This document shows, in pieces, positions 5,542-7,245 of a stretch of DNA of 7,245 nucleotides. Position 1 is the stretch's first letter, and each line of letters begins with the position of its first letter. Below the pieces are notes generated by a model. The model saw only the letters and a program-made list of their open reading frames with translations, had not been told where the DNA came from and made no database searches. The position numbers and the translations under genes were made by a program. Source of the DNA: Flavobacteriaceae bacterium UBA2540 (GTDB lineage Bacteria > Bacteroidota > Bacteroidia > Flavobacteriales > Flavobacteriaceae); the NCBI GenBank assembly GCA_002340765.1, contig DDMS01000038.1, forward strand, positions 869 to 8,113, given 5' to 3'.

Positions 5542-7134
5542 ATGGAGCAAATATTTAAAGACATTCCAAAAGAGTTTAAAATTGATGCGTTAGTTCATCA
5601 AAACACTTATTTAATTGATGGAGAATTAAAAGAATGGAAAGGCAAAAAAGCAAATGTTTTTTCAACTATTTCATCCACCAAAGAATACCAACCAACTTTA
5701 TTAGGAACGGTCCCTGATTTGGGTGAAGAAGAGGGTTTGGAAGCTTTAAAATCTGCAGAAAAAGCATATGATCGTGGACAAGGTTTGTGGCCAACTATGA
5801 AAGTTCAAAGCAGAATTGCAGCCATGGAAAAGTTTGTTTCACAAATGAAAACAAAACGCGAAGAGGTTGTGAAATTATTGATGTGGGAAATTGGAAAATC
5901 TCTTCCAGATTCACAAAAAGAGTTTGACAGAACTGTCGAATATATTTATGATACCATTGAGGATTACAAAAAAATGGACAGAAATTCTGCCAAGTTTGAG
6001 AAGAATTCAGGAGTTTATGCTCATATCAGAAGAGGACCTTTAGGAGTTGTTTTTTGTTTAGGGCCATACAATTATCCTTTAAATGAAACATTTACGCTAT
6101 TAATTCCGGCTTTAATTATGGGGAATACTGCCATTTTTAAACCAGCAAAACTTGGTGTTTTATTGTTATCACCTTTATTAGAGGCGTTTCAAAATAGTTT
6201 TCCAGCAGGAGTTGTGAATATCATTTTTGGTCGCGGAAGAACTTTAGTAACACCAATTATGAAGACTGGAAAAGTTGATATTTTGGCTTTGATTGGCAAT
6301 AGCAAGTCTGCCAATGCAATTCAGGCGAATCATCCGAATAAAAACAGATTGCGTTTGGTTTTGGGATTGGAAGCCAAAAATCCTGCGATTGTCTTACCAG
6401 ATGCTGATTTAGATTTGGCAATTAGCGAGTGTATTGTTGGAACTACTTCTTTTAATGGTCAACGTTGTACAGCTTTGAAAGTTGTCTATGTTCATGAAGC
6501 AATTGTTGATGAATTCAATAAGCGTTTTTCAGCAAAAGTTGATGCGTTAAAATTTGGAAATCCTTGGGAAACAGGCGTTCTTTTAACACCACTACCAGAG
6601 CCAGAAAAACCTACTTATATCCAAGAATTGATTGATGACGCGAAAAGTAAAGGAGCAAAAATTATGAATGAAAATGGAGGAAAAACGACTGAAAATTACA
6701 TTTTTCCGGCAGTTTTATATCCAGTTTCCAAAGAAATGCGTGTTTTTGACGAAGAACAATTTGGGCCAGTAATTCCTATTTTATCATTCAAAGATATTCA
6801 AGAACCCTTAAATGACATGGCTGAATCAAATTATGGCCAACAAGTAAGCGTTTTTGGAAGTGATGTAAAAATTTTGGCACCTTTAATTGATACTTTAGTG
6901 AACTTGGTTTGTAGGGTAAATTTAAATAGTTCTTGTCAAAGAGGACCAGATGTGTATCCATTTACTGGACGAAAAGATTCTGCTGTTGCGACTTTGAGTG
7001 TTTATGACGCATTGCGTTCATTCTCAATTCGAACTTTTGTAGCATCAAAGGATTCTTCTTATAACAACAAAATTCTACAAGAATTATTGGACACAAAATC
7101 GTCTAATTTTATAAATACAGATTATATTTTGTAA
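5542..7134 (+). CDS. gapN: NADP-dependent non-phosphorylating glyceraldehyde-3-phosphate dehydrogenase (GapN-like ALDH)
   Basis: An aldehyde dehydrogenase superfamily member of 530 residues. Proteins with this wording in flavobacteria are annotated as GapN, which oxidises glyceraldehyde 3-phosphate directly to 3-phosphoglycerate, yielding NADPH without ATP; cytoplasmic. Visible features are P-Y-N-Y-P (175-179) with the oxyanion Asn177, the cofactor-loop lysine region F-K-P-A-K (199-203), the catalytic Cys309 in F-N-G-Q-R-C-T, E-Q-F-G-P (405-409), and R-G-P-D-V-Y-P-F-T-G-R-K-D-S near 467-480, the GapN-like substrate region. Oddity: the usual E-L-G-G-K motif reads G-L-E-A-K (275-279), so the position 34 residues before Cys is Gly275 and a glutamate stands at 277. 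It is longer than typical GapN (about 475-500) through an N-terminal extension of roughly 40 residues, with no signal peptide. The start follows AATTCATAAAA, with no Shine-Dalgarno. Substrate assignment is by family only, so another semialdehyde remains possible. Confidence 0.85.
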   Translation: MEQIFKDIPKEFKIDALVHQNTYLIDGELKEWKGKKANVFSTISSTKEYQPTLLGTVPDLGEEEGLEALKSAEKAYDRGQGLWPTMKVQSRIAAMEKFVSQMKTKREEVVKLLMWEIGKSLPDSQKEFDRTVEYIYDTIEDYKKMDRNSAKFEKNSGVYAHIRRGPLGVVFCLGPYNYPLNETFTLLIPALIMGNTAIFKPAKLGVLLLSPLLEAFQNSFPAGVVNIIFGRGRTLVTPIMKTGKVDILALIGNSKSANAIQANHPNKNRLRLVLGLEAKNPAIVLPDADLDLAISECIVGTTSFNGQRCTALKVVYVHEAIVDEFNKRFSAKVDALKFGNPWETGVLLTPLPEPEKPTYIQELIDDAKSKGAKIMNENGGKTTENYIFPAVLYPVSKEMRVFDEEQFGPVIPILSFKDIQEPLNDMAESNYGQQVSVFGSDVKILAPLIDTLVNLVCRVNLNSSCQRGPDVYPFTGRKDSAVATLSVYDALRSFSIRTFVASKDSSYNNKILQELLDTKSSNFINTDYIL

Positions 7135-7172
7135 AAATTTCACCTTTATAGAAGTAATAAAAAATCTCAATC

Positions 7173-7204
7173 TCAATTTTAGAAATTGAAATCTTTTCTT
7201 TTAA
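7173..7204. terminator. Weak hairpin with T-rich flank after the dehydrogenase gene
   Basis: TCAATTT (7173-7179) pairs with AAATTGA (7183-7189) around a three-base loop. A T-rich stretch (7192-7202) follows on the + strand, and on the minus strand ATTTTTTATT follows the same stem (7156-7165 in + coordinates). The stem is A/T-rich and weak. If a convergent gene ends here, it could serve both directions. Confidence 0.4.
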
Positions 7205-7244
7205 ATATGTAAACGAAATTCAGTTCTGTCGCATCTGCTAAAAT
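7179..7244 (-). CDS. Possible C-terminal end of a convergent gene (5' end outside window)
   Basis: On the minus strand one frame is open from the right edge for 21 codons and ends at a TAA whose complement is 7179-7181. It reads I-L-A-D-A-T-E-L-N-F-V-Y-I-F and then a short K/R-rich tail. The mix of alternating hydrophobic and charged residues looks protein-like, and the stop lies within the candidate bidirectional terminator, as expected for convergent genes. The fragment is too short to name, and 21 open codons can arise by chance; the other two minus-strand frames stop sooner. I do not recognise a family. Confidence 0.28.
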   Translation of the reverse strand: MLADATELNFVYIFKRKDFNF

Positions 7245-7245
7245 T

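Overview
The window reads as a stretch of a low-GC Bacteroidetes chromosome, most likely class Flavobacteriia (family Flavobacteriaceae). The grounds are strong A/T bias in codons and spacers, start codons preceded by A-rich tracts with no Shine-Dalgarno sequence, the gene order ilvD-ilvB-ilvN-ilvC, and a GapN-type dehydrogenase whose wording matches flavobacterial proteins. The genus cannot be fixed from this sequence; a marine Polaribacter- or Tenacibaculum-like organism is only a guess.

Layout. Bases 1-1095 hold the C-terminal two thirds of dihydroxyacid dehydratase (ilvD), cut by the left edge. After a 184-base spacer come the acetolactate synthase catalytic subunit (ilvB, 1280-3013), a 132-base spacer, the acetolactate synthase regulatory subunit (ilvN, 3146-3679), and after only 10 bases ketol-acid reductoisomerase (ilvC, 3690-5165). 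A 376-base gene-free spacer (5166-5541) follows. Next is an aldehyde-dehydrogenase-superfamily gene annotated as NADP-dependent non-phosphorylating glyceraldehyde-3-phosphate dehydrogenase (5542-7134). A weak hairpin with T-rich flank and possibly the tail of a convergent minus-strand gene close the window. No tRNA, rRNA, CRISPR, transposase or phage gene is visible.

How the genes work together. IlvB+IlvN condense pyruvate (or pyruvate + 2-oxobutyrate) to acetohydroxyacids, IlvC isomerises and reduces these with NADPH, and IlvD dehydrates the products to the 2-oxo acids that become valine, leucine and isoleucine. All four genes lie on the + strand, consistent with one operon. The GapN-like enzyme would make NADPH from glyceraldehyde 3-phosphate. 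It is separated by its own long spacer, so a functional link to the NADPH-using IlvC is only a speculation.

The coding content is ordinary primary metabolism and I see no new gene system. The less expected signals are: (1) long inverted repeats and purine-rich repeats in the spacers, including an exact 20-base inverted repeat between ilvD and ilvB and a 34-base-arm inverted repeat between ilvC and the dehydrogenase; and (2) an aldehyde dehydrogenase in which the usual catalytic glutamate position (34 residues before the cysteine) is glycine, with a glutamate two residues further on.
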